64,000 nucleotides of DNA from Streptomyces flavofungini (GTDB taxonomy: Bacteria > Actinomycetota > Actinomycetes > Streptomycetales > Streptomycetaceae): positions 3,976,001 through 4,040,000 of the forward strand of contig NZ_CP128846.1 of assembly GCF_030388665.1 (NCBI RefSeq). Reading direction: 5' to 3'. Both the position numbers and the translations under genes were made by a program. Below the pieces are notes generated by a model. It was not told the origin of the DNA. It saw only the letters and a program-made list of their open reading frames with translations, and made no database searches. This document shows, one piece after another, positions 16,263 to 24,743 of the stretch. The stretch's first letter is position 1; each line of letters opens with the position of its first letter.

Positions 16263-16906
16263 TCCCGCCCCGTCGCCGCGAGCAGCCGGTCGAAGTCCGA
16301 CGCGTCCTCACGCACCGGCACCGGCTCCCCGAGGACACCCATCGCACGGGCCGTGGGGGCCAGCTCGTCGACGGCCGCGCGCAGGGCGGCCACGACATCC
16401 GGTACGCCGACATCCGGTACACCGACATCGGGTACGCCGACATCCCGTGCTCCGGCATCCGGTGCGCCGCTCGCGGGCGCCTCGTCCGTCCCGTACGCCT
16501 GGCCGGTCGCGCGGGCCAGGTCCCAGGCGTGCACCGTCAGATCGAGCAGGACCATCGAACCGACCGTCCGCGCGGGCATGTTCATCGCGCCGGTCGTACC
16601 CTCGTCGGCCCCGGGCTCGGACCAGGCGGCCACCACTTTCTCCGTCTCCGCCGCGAACCGCTCGCGCCAGTCGTCGCCCTCGGCCACGTAGTCGGGTGTG
16701 TCCCCGCCGAAGTCGGCGTTCCGTTTGGCGGCAAGCTCCTGGAACTGCACCACCACGTGGAAGAGGTGGTTCACCAGGGCGCGTACGTCGTACTCGGCGC
16801 AGGGCGTGCGGGCGCCGAGGCGGTCGTCGGGGAGGTTCCGCACCACGGGCAGGGCGTGGGCGGCGGCGACGGCCAGGAGGTCTCCGGTCCTGTGGGTGGT
16901 GTTCAT
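16247..16906 (-). CDS. TIGR03086-like (DinB/mycothiol-dependent maleylpyruvate isomerase type) protein
   Basis: A 219-residue protein of the MDMPI/DinB four-helix family common in mycothiol-producing actinomycetes. It shows TPCAEYDVRALVNHLFHVV with the first metal His, and LLDLTVHAWDLARATGQ with the second His-containing helix. These proteins bind a divalent metal and often mycothiol; the exact reaction is unknown. A surface segment is expanded to repeated VGVPD pentapeptides by a 15-bp tandem repeat at 16394-16468. Divergent from the AraC regulator with a 105-bp gap. Confidence 0.75.
   Translation of the reverse strand: MNTTHRTGDLLAVAAAHALPVVRNLPDDRLGARTPCAEYDVRALVNHLFHVVVQFQELAAKRNADFGGDTPDYVAEGDDWRERFAAETEKVVAAWSEPGADEGTTGAMNMPARTVGSMVLLDLTVHAWDLARATGQAYGTDEAPASGAPDAGARDVGVPDVGVPDVGVPDVVAALRAAVDELAPTARAMGVLGEPVPVREDASDFDRLLAATGRDPHWT
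16394..16468. repeat. 15-bp coding minisatellite (VGVPD pentapeptide)
   Basis: Five 15-bp units in frame; the middle ones are almost identical and the last two diverged. Confidence 0.9.
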
Positions 16907-17011
16907 GGGACGACGGTAGGCAGCCGGGGCCGGGCCCGTCTTGAACAAACGCGACAGCCCCGAGGGGGCGCGTCCCGGCCCACTGTCAGCGCCCCGCCCT
17001 ACGATCACGCC

Positions 17012-17890
17012 ATGCCCGGCCCCTCCGCCTCCCCCTCCCCCGCTCCGTCCCCCGGCACCCCCCGCCGCGACACCCGGGGCATCGTCGACCCCTCCGGCCT
17101 GCTGACCCGCGTACGTTTCCGACGCCACGCCCCCGCCGAACCGCTCCGCCCCTACCTGGAGCACTACTGGCTGATCGACTGGGACCTCACCGAGCCCTAC
17201 GTGACGCACGTGGTGCCGCACCCGTCGGTGAACGTCGTCTTCCAAGACCTGCCGGGGCGCGAGCCCTTCGGGGAGATCGCGGGCGTCGGCCTCGGTCTGT
17301 TCACCAAGGAGCTGGCCGGGCACGGGCGGGTGTGCGGGGTGCAGTTCCGTCCTGGCGGCTTCCGGCCGTTCGCACCGGGGCGGGCGGTGGCGGAGCTGAC
17401 GGGGCGGGAGGTGCCCCTGGCCGAGGTGTTCGGGGGCGAGGGGACGAAGAGCGGTGGGACGGGCGCGGCGGACGGCTCGGCCACGGTCGACGCGGTCCTC
17501 GGCCCCGACGACGAGCACGCGCGCGTGGCCGCCCTCGACGCCTTCCTGCTGCGCCACGGCCCCGCCCCCGACCCGCAGGCCGACCTCGCCATGGCCCTGG
17601 CCGACCGCGTCCGCGCCGACCGCACGATCCGGCGTGTGGGCGACCTGGCGCGCGAGGCGGGCCTTTCGGTGCGGGCGCTGCAACGGCTCTTCTCGGCGTA
17701 CGTCGGCGTCGGCCCGAAGTGGGTGGTCCTGCGCTACCGCATCCACGAGGCCCTGGAGCGCGCGGAGTCCGCGGCGGCGGTGGACTGGGCGGACCTCGCG
17801 GCGGGGCTCGGGTACGCGGACCAGGCGCATCTCGTACGGGACTTCAAGGCGACCGTGGGGGTGCCGCCGACGGCGTACGCGCCGGGCTGA
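17012..17890 (+). CDS. AraC-family transcriptional regulator
   Basis: A 292-residue regulator. The N-terminal sensor-like domain carries LRPYLEHYWLIDWDL and HVVPHPSVNVVF, and the C-terminus is an AraC double helix-turn-helix (RRVGDLAREAGLSVRALQRLF, then LAAGLGYADQAHLVRDFKATVGVPPTAY). The ATG at 17012 follows a short AT-richer segment. It is divergent from the DinB-like gene at 16247-16906, its most likely target. Confidence 0.87.
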   Translation: MPGPSASPSPAPSPGTPRRDTRGIVDPSGLLTRVRFRRHAPAEPLRPYLEHYWLIDWDLTEPYVTHVVPHPSVNVVFQDLPGREPFGEIAGVGLGLFTKELAGHGRVCGVQFRPGGFRPFAPGRAVAELTGREVPLAEVFGGEGTKSGGTGAADGSATVDAVLGPDDEHARVAALDAFLLRHGPAPDPQADLAMALADRVRADRTIRRVGDLAREAGLSVRALQRLFSAYVGVGPKWVVLRYRIHEALERAESAAAVDWADLAAGLGYADQAHLVRDFKATVGVPPTAYAPG

Positions 17891-17973
17891 GGCGGGGCGC
17901 ACCCGGTCGGGCGGCGGGGGCGGCGGCCGTCGGCGCGCCGGGCATTGTCAGACCCCCCGCCTACCGTGAGGTC

Positions 17974-18519
17974 ATGGAGAGAACACAGCCTCAGAATGTC
18001 CGGCTCACGCCCTGGTCGGAGGGCGACTTCGAGCTGCTCGTCCGGCACAACTCACCCGAGATGACGGCGCACTTGGGCGGCCCCGAGACGCACGAGAAGC
18101 TCCTCGACCGGCACCGCAGGTATCTGGGCCTCGACGACGGCCGCGGGGGCCGGATGTTCCGGATCGCGGCGGGCCCCGAAGGGGCGTCGGCGGGCATCGT
18201 CGGCTTCTGGGAGACCCACCACAAGGGCGAGGACGTGTGGGAGGCCGGCTGGGGCGTGGTCCCCGAGTTCCAGGGCCACGGCATCGCGGGCACGGCGGTC
18301 CGCCTGGCGGTGGCCGAGGCCCGCCGCGAGGCCCGCCACCGCCACCTGCACGCGTTCCCCTCCGTGACCAACCCGGCGTCCAACGGCGTGTGCCGCAAGG
18401 CGGGCTTCACACTGCTCGGCGAGGAGGACATGGAGTACCCGAAGGGGCACTGGATGCGGTGCAACGACTGGCGCCTCGACCTGACGGACACGACGGGGCC
18501 GGGACAGGGTCAGGCGTAG
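17974..18519 (+). CDS. GNAT-family N-acetyltransferase
   Basis: A 181-residue acetyltransferase with LTPWSEGDFELLVRHN at the start, an acetyl-CoA binding loop of the form VVPEFQGHGIAG, and HAFPSVTNPASNGVCRKAGFT where an N-S/N-GVxRKxGF helix completes the fold. The acceptor may be a small molecule or the N-terminus of a ribosomal protein (RimJ/RimL type); the substrate is not predictable. It stands alone in the plus direction after the AraC gene. Confidence 0.82.
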   Translation: MERTQPQNVRLTPWSEGDFELLVRHNSPEMTAHLGGPETHEKLLDRHRRYLGLDDGRGGRMFRIAAGPEGASAGIVGFWETHHKGEDVWEAGWGVVPEFQGHGIAGTAVRLAVAEARREARHRHLHAFPSVTNPASNGVCRKAGFTLLGEEDMEYPKGHWMRCNDWRLDLTDTTGPGQGQA

Positions 18520-18545
18520 CGCGAGTCAGAAGCAGTCGGAAGGGG

Positions 18546-19058
18546 TCAGAAGTAGTACGAGTCCCCCGTGTCGAGGACGAGCACCGCGTGCTCGTTGTTG
18601 TGCGGATTGTGGTCGACGGCGCCGCCGTTCCAGACGGTGCCCACCGTCACCGTCACCTCGCGGGGCGCCCCGCGGAGCCGGACCGCGAGGTGCAGCCGCT
18701 CGCCGCGCGCGCCCGCGGGCAGGGCACCCGTGCGGCACAGCACCCCGCGCTCACCGGCCCGCACACAGGTGTCCGGCAGCCGCATGCCGTCCTCCAGGGG
18801 CACCGACCAGACGAGGCGGACCGTGGCGCCCGGGACGTCGTCCGGGCCGTGGTTCTCCGGCGTCAGGGAGACCGCCGCGAGCCCCCGCGTCATGGCCACC
18901 TGCCCGTGGTACGCGACATCCGCCTCCGGCACCGCGTCCACATCGGCCACGGCGCCCCCGCTCCCCCACAGCACCGCCCCCGCGACCACGGCCCCCACAC
19001 AGAGCACCCGCACGACTACCTCCACGACACCGCGACCGACACCGGCCCCGACGTCCAT
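18546..19058 (-). CDS. Secreted protein of unknown function
   Basis: From the ATG at 19058 the protein has about 170 residues: a hydrophobic N-terminal export signal (VVRVLCVGAVVAGAVLWGSGG) followed by an extracellular beta-rich region. PENHGPDDVPGATVRLVWSVP resembles a CARDB/DUF11-like Ig-type strand pattern, and two cysteines (DTCVRA and VLCRTG) could pair. It ends in DTGDSYYF. The frame is open further upstream, but that stretch is Arg/Gly/Trp-rich and unlikely to be translated. Confidence 0.6.
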   Translation of the reverse strand: MDVGAGVGRGVVEVVVRVLCVGAVVAGAVLWGSGGAVADVDAVPEADVAYHGQVAMTRGLAAVSLTPENHGPDDVPGATVRLVWSVPLEDGMRLPDTCVRAGERGVLCRTGALPAGARGERLHLAVRLRGAPREVTVTVGTVWNGGAVDHNPHNNEHAVLVLDTGDSYYF

Positions 19059-19349
19059 CCCGATTCCACGGCGCCACCGACGTCCACGCCACCGGCGCCC
19101 ACACCAGGGCCATACATGCCACCCACCGCGGCTCCGGACCCGCCGACCCCCCACATGCCACCCTGTTGACCACGCTCACCGCCCGCTCCGTCGCCCCTGC
19201 GAGGTCGGCGCCGCCCGTCCGGGCCGGGCGGGGCGCGCCTATGCTGACCGAGGCAGTACGGAACGCACGTACGAAACGAACCCGGCCCACCCCGGGCCGC
19301 TCGGCACCACCCGAACCGGCCCGCCCGGCCCGACCCCCAGGGAGCCCGC

Positions 19350-20129
19350 ATGTCCGCCGCCGCAACGCCCCGCAAGCCCGGCATCGCCATCGTCACGGGT
19401 GCCAGCGGCGGCATCGGCGCGGCCACGGCCCGCGGCCTCGCGGCGGCCGGGTACCGGGTCGTCCTGACGGCCCGCCGCAAGGACCGCATCGAGGCGCTCG
19501 CGGCGGAGCTGACGGAGGCCGGGCACAGCGCCACGGCGTACGAGCTCGACGTCACCGACCGCGCGGCCGTCGACACCTTCGCGACGGCGTTCCGCGAGAT
19601 CGCGGTCCTGGTGAACAACGCGGGCGGCGCGCTCGGCGCCGACCCCGTCTCGACCGGCGACCCGGCGGACTGGCGCCAGATGTACGAGACGAACGTCATC
19701 GGCACCCTGAACGTCACCCAGGCCCTGCTCCCCGCCCTCACCGCGAGCGGCGACGGCACCGTGGTCGTCGTCTCGTCCACGGCGGGCCACGGCACGTACG
19801 AGGGCGGCGGGGGCTACGTCGCCGCCAAGCACGCCGAGCACGTCCTCGCCGAGACCCTCCGCCTGGAGATCGTCGGCACCCCGGTCCGCGTGATCGAGGT
19901 CGCCCCCGGCATGGTCAAGACCGAGGGCTTCGCGCTGACCCGCTTCGGCGGCGACGAGGAGAAGGCCGCGAAGGTCTACGCGGGCGTGGCCGAGCCCCTC
20001 ACCGCGGACGACGTGGCGGACACGATCACCTGGGCGGTGACCCGCCCGCCGCACGTCAACATCGACCTCCTCGTGGTCCGCCCCCGCGCCCAGGCGTCCA
20101 ACACGAAGGTCCACCGGGAGCAGCGATGA
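19350..20129 (+). CDS. SDR-family NAD(P)-dependent oxidoreductase
   Basis: A 259-residue classical short-chain dehydrogenase: nucleotide loop TGASGGIGAA at about 16-25, NNAGG mid-protein, catalytic serine in VVVSSTAGHG and the YxxxK motif in GGGYVAAKHAEHV. It resembles the YdfG/serine 3-dehydrogenase type, but the substrate is unknown. A 4-base overlap with the next small membrane protein gene indicates co-translation. Confidence 0.88.
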   Translation: MSAAATPRKPGIAIVTGASGGIGAATARGLAAAGYRVVLTARRKDRIEALAAELTEAGHSATAYELDVTDRAAVDTFATAFREIAVLVNNAGGALGADPVSTGDPADWRQMYETNVIGTLNVTQALLPALTASGDGTVVVVSSTAGHGTYEGGGGYVAAKHAEHVLAETLRLEIVGTPVRVIEVAPGMVKTEGFALTRFGGDEEKAAKVYAGVAEPLTADDVADTITWAVTRPPHVNIDLLVVRPRAQASNTKVHREQR

Positions 20130-20335
20130 CCTACGCCGCCGACGACCCCGGCACCCCCGGCGGCTCGCCCGACTCCCCGGACCCCCTGGACCGCCTCGTC
20201 CACGAGCAGGAGTCCCGCCGCCTCGCCCAGGAGAAGAAGAACGAACGCCTGGTGTGGTGGTACCTCGCGTACTTCCTGTTCGGCATCCACATCGTGGCGT
20301 TCGTCATGATCTACGCGGTCATGCACGCGGAGTAG
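20126..20335 (+). CDS. Small single-span membrane protein
   Basis: A 69-residue protein with an acidic Pro/Ser-rich N-terminus, a charged amphipathic stretch (EQESRRLAQEKKNERL) and one transmembrane helix (WWYLAYFLFGIHIVAFVMIYAV) close to the C-terminus. Its ATG overlaps the SDR stop (ATGA). It resembles small actinomycete membrane proteins of unknown function (DUF6126-like, not certain). Confidence 0.75.
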   Translation: MTYAADDPGTPGGSPDSPDPLDRLVHEQESRRLAQEKKNERLVWWYLAYFLFGIHIVAFVMIYAVMHAE

Positions 20336-20604
20336 GCGTCCCGCCTTCAGCGGCACCCCGCCCCGGCCCGGACGCGAGCCACCCCCACCGGTGAACGCGT
20401 CCTGTCGCCATGCGAGTTGATGTCCGGCCTGCCCAGGCTCAGGCCGACCAACGACCCCGCTGGACACCCGAAAGGGACGGGAGGCTGCTGGCCGCGCCAA
20501 CGATCAAGCACGCCGCATCAGAGTCGGGTTATTCCCTGAGCGCGTGCCAAGTGCGCCGCTGGAAGCTTCGCAGCGGACTGGTTCAGCAACCCGACTGACA
20601 TGGG
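20336..20604. other. Intergenic region with a doubtful short ORF
   Basis: Between the small membrane protein gene and the rtcB terminator. A 62-codon plus-strand frame (20410-20598) ends in ASESGYSLSACQVRRWKLRSGL, which vaguely resembles a DNA-binding helix-turn-helix. It has no clear ribosome binding site and may be a relic of a regulator or transposase. Confidence 0.35.
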
Positions 20605-20639
20605 TGGGTGAGGGCACCGGTTTCGGCTGCCCTCACCCA
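20605..20639. terminator. Perfect 12-bp terminator hairpin after rtcB
   Basis: Arms TGGGTGAGGGCA (20605-20616) and TGCCCTCACCCA (20628-20639) are exact complements, 5 bases from the rtcB stop codon (minus strand). It could also stop plus-strand transcripts. Confidence 0.8.
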
Positions 20640-20644
20640 GGCGG

Positions 20645-21838
20645 TCAGCCCTTGACGCAGATGACCTGCTTCAGCTTGGCCACGGCCTCGACGAGGTCGC
20701 GCTGGCTCTCCATCACCCGCTCGATCGACTTGTACGCAGCCGGAATCTCATCCAGGACGCCCGAGTCCTTGCGGCACTCCACGCCTTGGGTCTGCTGTTC
20801 CAGATCCTGCACCGTGAAGCGGCGCTTCGCGGCATTGCGGCTCATCCGCCGCCCCGCACCATGCGACGCGGAGTTGAAGGCCGCCTCATTGCCGAGCCCC
20901 TTCACGATGTACGAGCTGGTGCCCATCGAGCCGGGGATGATGCCGTATTCACCGGAGCCCGCGCGGATCGCCCCCTTACGGGTGACCAGCAGGTCCATGC
21001 CGTCGTACCGCTCCTCCGCCACGTAGTTGTGGTGGCAGGAGATCTCTTGCTCGAAGCTCGGCGCGGCCTTCTTGAACTCCTTGCGCACCACGTCCTTGAA
21101 GAGCGCCATCATGAGCGTGCGGTTGTGCTTCGCGTACTCCTGCGCCCAGTACAAGTCGCTCCGGTAGGCCGCCATCTGCGGGGTGTCCGCGACGAACACC
21201 GCCAGGTCACGGTCCACCAGGCCCTGGTTGTGCGGCAGGTCGCGGGCCACACCGATGTGATGCTCCGCCAGCTCCTTACCGATGTTCCGCGATCCGGAGT
21301 GCAGCATCAGCCAGACCGAACCAGACTCATCGAGACAGAACTCGATCATATGATTCCCGGACCCAAGCGTCCCCATCTGCTTAACGGCTCGCTCCTGACG
21401 GAATTTGACCGCATCCGCGACCCCGTCGAACCGCCCCCAGAAGTCGTCCCAGCCTGCCGTCGGCACCCCGTGAAACCGCCCAGGGTCGACGGGGTCCTCA
21501 TGCATCCCCCGCCCCACCGGAATAGCCTGCTCGATCTTCGACCGCAGTCGCGACAGGTCGTCCGGCAGGTCGGCGGCCGTCAGCGACGTCTTGACCGCCG
21601 ACATCCCGCAGCCGATGTCGACGCCGACCGCCGCCGGGCACACCGCGCCCTGCAGGGCGATGACGGAGCCGACCGTCGCACCCTTGCCGTAGTGGACGTC
21701 CGGCATGACGGCAAGGCCCTTGATCCACGGCAGCGTGGCGACGTTCCGCAGCTGCTGCATCGCGGCGCCCTCGACCGTCTTGGGGTCCGCCCACATCCGG
21801 ATGGGGACGTTCGCCCCGGGCATCTCTACGTACGACAT
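20645..21838 (-). CDS. rtcB: RtcB-family RNA ligase
   Basis: A 397-residue 3'-phosphate/5'-OH RNA ligase. Diagnostic segments are MPDVHYGKGATVGSV, VGVDIGCGM (metal Asp74 and Cys77), GTLGSGNH with the metal His, HSGSRNIG, and the C-terminal HGAGRRMSR. The enzyme guanylylates a conserved His and joins RNA ends with Mn2+; it can heal tRNA or rRNA cut under stress. No archease or rtcR/rtcA gene is adjacent. The ATG at 21838 has GAGGAAG at good spacing and is the clear start. Confidence 0.93.
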   Translation of the reverse strand: MSYVEMPGANVPIRMWADPKTVEGAAMQQLRNVATLPWIKGLAVMPDVHYGKGATVGSVIALQGAVCPAAVGVDIGCGMSAVKTSLTAADLPDDLSRLRSKIEQAIPVGRGMHEDPVDPGRFHGVPTAGWDDFWGRFDGVADAVKFRQERAVKQMGTLGSGNHMIEFCLDESGSVWLMLHSGSRNIGKELAEHHIGVARDLPHNQGLVDRDLAVFVADTPQMAAYRSDLYWAQEYAKHNRTLMMALFKDVVRKEFKKAAPSFEQEISCHHNYVAEERYDGMDLLVTRKGAIRAGSGEYGIIPGSMGTSSYIVKGLGNEAAFNSASHGAGRRMSRNAAKRRFTVQDLEQQTQGVECRKDSGVLDEIPAAYKSIERVMESQRDLVEAVAKLKQVICVKG

Positions 21839-22061
21839 AGCTTCCTCTTCCCCCCGTACAACTACAAAAGACTTGAAGCGCAAATACCGGTGCCAAGGTC
21901 GACGTATGGGATAACGGACCGGCATCCACAGCGGCGCGTGCGATACACATTGTGTCCACCGGCCGTCCGTCGGCGGCAACCGAATAACCAGGCCGGACAG
22001 GCTCGGTGGCCCGGCCCGCACGGGCCGGCCGGACCCGTCCACGTCGAGAGGAGCCAGCACG

Positions 22062-23027
22062 GTGCAGCGGAGGGTCTACGTACCGGGCGCAGCCGCGCTT
22101 CTCGTGGCGCTGCTCGCCGGCTGCACCGGCAGCTCGGGGTCCGGTGCGGGCGACGACGGCAAGTCCGGCGACTCCGGCAGCTCCACGGCGGCCGCCGAGC
22201 CCGGCAAGTACCGCACGCTGCCCGAGCCCTGCGGCGCGGTCGACGGCTCGACGCTCGACTCGATGCTGCCGGGCATCAAGGACATCGAGGACGCCAAGCA
22301 GCGCGAGAAGGCGTACGCGGGCTCCGCCACGGTGACGTACGACACGGACCGGCGCGTGGGCTGCCGCTGGAAGGTCGAGTCTGCGGACGCCACCCACCAC
22401 CTGCTCGTGAACTTCGAGCGCGTGGTGTCGTACGACGGGACGGTCAGCGACGACACCCGGGCGCAGGAGCTGTACCGGTCGAAGCTGCGGGAGGCGGGCA
22501 TCCAGGAGCCGCCGCCCTCGGGGTCGGACGAGGACGACGACACGGAGGAGCCCGAGGGCTCGGGAGGCTCCGGGGTCTCCGACGCCCCCAAGGGTTCCGG
22601 CAAGCCGGGCAGCTCGGACAAATCAGACGACTCCGGTGAATCCAGCGACTCCGGTGACTCAGAGGGCTCGCCGCGCGCGCAGGGCGCCCCCGCCGCCGCC
22701 CATGCCTCCGCCAAGAAGGGCGACGGCGCCGCGACCGACGCTGAGCCCGACGGCGGCGCCGCAGCGGACGAGAGCACCCCCGCCGGATACGAGCCGCGCA
22801 CCCTGGACGACCTCGGCGACGAGGCGTTCCTGGACGATGTGCTGACCACCGCCGCGTCGGCGACCCGGCAGCGGACCGTGACTGTGGTGTTCCGCACGTC
22901 GAACGTGATCGTCACGGTGGCGTACGACGAGCAGCCGGCCCGCAGGACCGAGGTGCCCGACTCCAAGGAAATGCAGGACAACGCGCGCGAGCTGGCGGAA
23001 AACCTGGTCGACAGGTTCGACGGCTGA
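22062..23027 (+). CDS. DUF3558-type lipoprotein
   Basis: A 321-residue lipoprotein: lipobox LLAGC, an Asp/Ser/Gly-rich spacer, then a domain with LPEPCGAVDGSTLDSMLPG and a Cys in RRVGCRWK, the two-Cys arrangement of DUF3558. A long Ser/Asp/Pro/Ala low-complexity insert (about residues 150-240) splits the domain from a C-terminal part (TVVFRTSNVIVTVAYD). GTG start with GAGAGGAG upstream. It is probably a surface-exposed structural or binding protein; function unknown. Paralogous to the next gene. Confidence 0.8.
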   Translation: MQRRVYVPGAAALLVALLAGCTGSSGSGAGDDGKSGDSGSSTAAAEPGKYRTLPEPCGAVDGSTLDSMLPGIKDIEDAKQREKAYAGSATVTYDTDRRVGCRWKVESADATHHLLVNFERVVSYDGTVSDDTRAQELYRSKLREAGIQEPPPSGSDEDDDTEEPEGSGGSGVSDAPKGSGKPGSSDKSDDSGESSDSGDSEGSPRAQGAPAAAHASAKKGDGAATDAEPDGGAAADESTPAGYEPRTLDDLGDEAFLDDVLTTAASATRQRTVTVVFRTSNVIVTVAYDEQPARRTEVPDSKEMQDNARELAENLVDRFDG

Positions 23028-23151
23028 GGGCCGTTCCGAGCGCGTACGGGCTCCCCGGAAGCCGCGTCACCCGCGTCGCACACCGCGTACCGTGGCCCAA
23101 CGACCCCATCGAACGGCACGGCCGCCCAGAGCGAACACGAGTGAAGGAACC

Positions 23152-24045
23152 ATGCACCGACCCGCACAGCGACAGCGTCAGCGACTCACCCGCGTCCTGG
23201 TGGGCGCGGCAGCCGTACCGGTGATCCTCTTCGCCTCCGCCTGCAGCAGCGACTCCGGGTCGGACGGGGACAAGAAGGACAGCGGCGACCAGTCCTCCGC
23301 GTCCGCCTCCGGCGGGTCCGAGGGCTCCGGCGGCTCCGGCGACAAGGCGGCGACCGTGGAGAAGGCCGCGTTCGCCAAGCTGCCCGAGCCCTGCGACACG
23401 CTCTCGAAGAAGACCCTCGGCGATCTCGTCCCGGCGACGAAGAACAAGTCGGGCAAGACGGGCACGTCGGACGATGTGTCCACGCGCGGCAACTGCACCT
23501 GGGACAGCCTCGACAACAACGGCGTCGACGGCTCCCAGTTCCGCTGGCTGCGCGTCTCGCTGAACCGCTTCGAGTCCGACCAGTCCCTCGGCAGCGGCGC
23601 CAAGCGCGCCCAGGGCAACTTCACCAAGCAGGTCACGGACGCCCAGGCGGCCAAGGACGCCAAGGGCGTCAAGACCACTCCGGTGCCGGGCGTGGGCGAC
23701 CAGGCGACGCTGGTCAGCTACGACGTCAAGAAGGAGAAGGACACCTTCAAGCAGCAGACGCTCGTGGCCCGCGTGGAGAACGCGGTCGTGACGGTCGACT
23801 ACAACGGCGCGGGTCTCGCGGGCGACAAGTCCCCCGACGGGGCGGCCCTCGCCAAGGACACCCAGAAGGCCGCAAAGGAGGCCGTCGCGGCGGTCACGGC
23901 GGCGAACAAGGCGGGCGGCGCCCCGGACAAGTCCTCCGACGCCCCCAAGGACGACAAGGACGACAAGGACGACAAGGCCTCCGACGGCTCCGGCGCGAAG
24001 CCGGAGAACGACGCGAAGGACGACGCGAAGCCCAAGGGCGAGTAG
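23152..24045 (+). CDS. DUF3558-type lipoprotein (paralogue)
   Basis: A 297-residue lipoprotein with lipobox ASAC, an Asp/Ser/Gly spacer, LPEPCDTLSKKTLGDLVPA, the second Cys in TRGNCTWD and a C-terminal Lys/Asp/Ala-rich tail of about 50 residues. The order of motifs matches the preceding gene, so the pair arose by tandem duplication. ATG at 23152 with GTGAAGGAAC upstream. The gene ends in a 15-bp direct duplication containing the TAG stop. Confidence 0.82.
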   Translation: MHRPAQRQRQRLTRVLVGAAAVPVILFASACSSDSGSDGDKKDSGDQSSASASGGSEGSGGSGDKAATVEKAAFAKLPEPCDTLSKKTLGDLVPATKNKSGKTGTSDDVSTRGNCTWDSLDNNGVDGSQFRWLRVSLNRFESDQSLGSGAKRAQGNFTKQVTDAQAAKDAKGVKTTPVPGVGDQATLVSYDVKKEKDTFKQQTLVARVENAVVTVDYNGAGLAGDKSPDGAALAKDTQKAAKEAVAAVTAANKAGGAPDKSSDAPKDDKDDKDDKASDGSGAKPENDAKDDAKPKGE

Positions 24046-24063
24046 CCGAAGGGCGAGTAGCCG
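24034..24063. repeat. 15-bp duplication containing a stop codon
   Basis: CC(C/G)AAGGGCGAGTAG occurs twice in tandem and gives two in-frame TAG stops 15 bases apart. Confidence 0.8.
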
Positions 24064-24122
24064 AACCTTCCTCGCGTACGCGCGCGAGACCGCCACAACT
24101 CGCCCCGCGCACCCAGGAGTCA

Positions 24123-24156
24123 CAGGAGCCCGACCGCTCACGCGGCCGGGCTCCTG
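24123..24156 (+). terminator. Terminator hairpin after the DUF3558 pair
   Basis: Arms CAGGAGCCCG and CGGGCTCCTG close a hairpin with an inner CCGC/GCGG stem and TCAC loop. Confidence 0.6.
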
Positions 24157-24362
24157 CCGTGTCCGCGTCCGCGCTGCCTGCCTGCCACACATGCCGCGAC
24201 TCCTGCTTGCCCTTCGTGGCCTGTTCCAGGACAAGGGCTGACCGCGTTTCTGGCCGGGAGGCCTGCGCGCTTACGTCGGCTCGGGCCCCCGGTTTCCGCA
24301 CAGAGGGAAGTCACCGTACGAAGTTCGCCCCCCGTCGCAGTGACGGGAAGCCGGCCGTCGTC

Positions 24363-24743
24363 GTGGCCGTCGTCGACATCGTGATCGTGCTCTTCGCGGG
24401 CTACGGCTTCGTCCTGGCCGGGCTGTCCTTCGGGGCTCCGAGCCCGCGGGAGGTGCGGGACGCGGAGGCCGGGCGCGAGGGCGTTCTGTGGTTCCTGGCC
24501 TGGTCGGCGGGCGGTGGATTCGGTCTCGCCGCGGTGTTCCGGTGCCGACGGACGGCCGTGACTCACCTGGTCGTCGTCGGGCTGCCGTTGCTTGTGGGCC
24601 TGGGGTTCGTCGGGGCGAACGCGCGCCAGGCGAGGGGCGTCGGGCGGGGCTTCCTGCCCGGGGACGGCCTACCGGGACACACGTTCCCGTACGCGTGTGC
24701 CAGGCTATCGGTCGCAACACACCGAACAGGGAGGGGTTCGCGG
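24363..24743 (+). CDS. Possible small membrane protein reading into the next gene
   Basis: From about the GTG at 24363 the frame encodes three hydrophobic segments (VVDIVIVLFAGYGFVLAGL, LWFLAWSAGGGFGLAAVF and HLVVVGLPLLVGLGFVGANA), typical of a short membrane protein. No stop codon separates it from the DUF2637 gene, which starts in the same frame at 24744. Either the stop was lost, a frameshift merged two genes, or the hydrophobic stretch is part of an unusual fusion. I do not recognise a family. Confidence 0.4.

Noticed and set aside
20410..20598. 62-codon plus-strand ORF with an HTH-like tail
   Set aside because: No ribosome binding site and poor coding character; kept only as a note in the intergenic entry.
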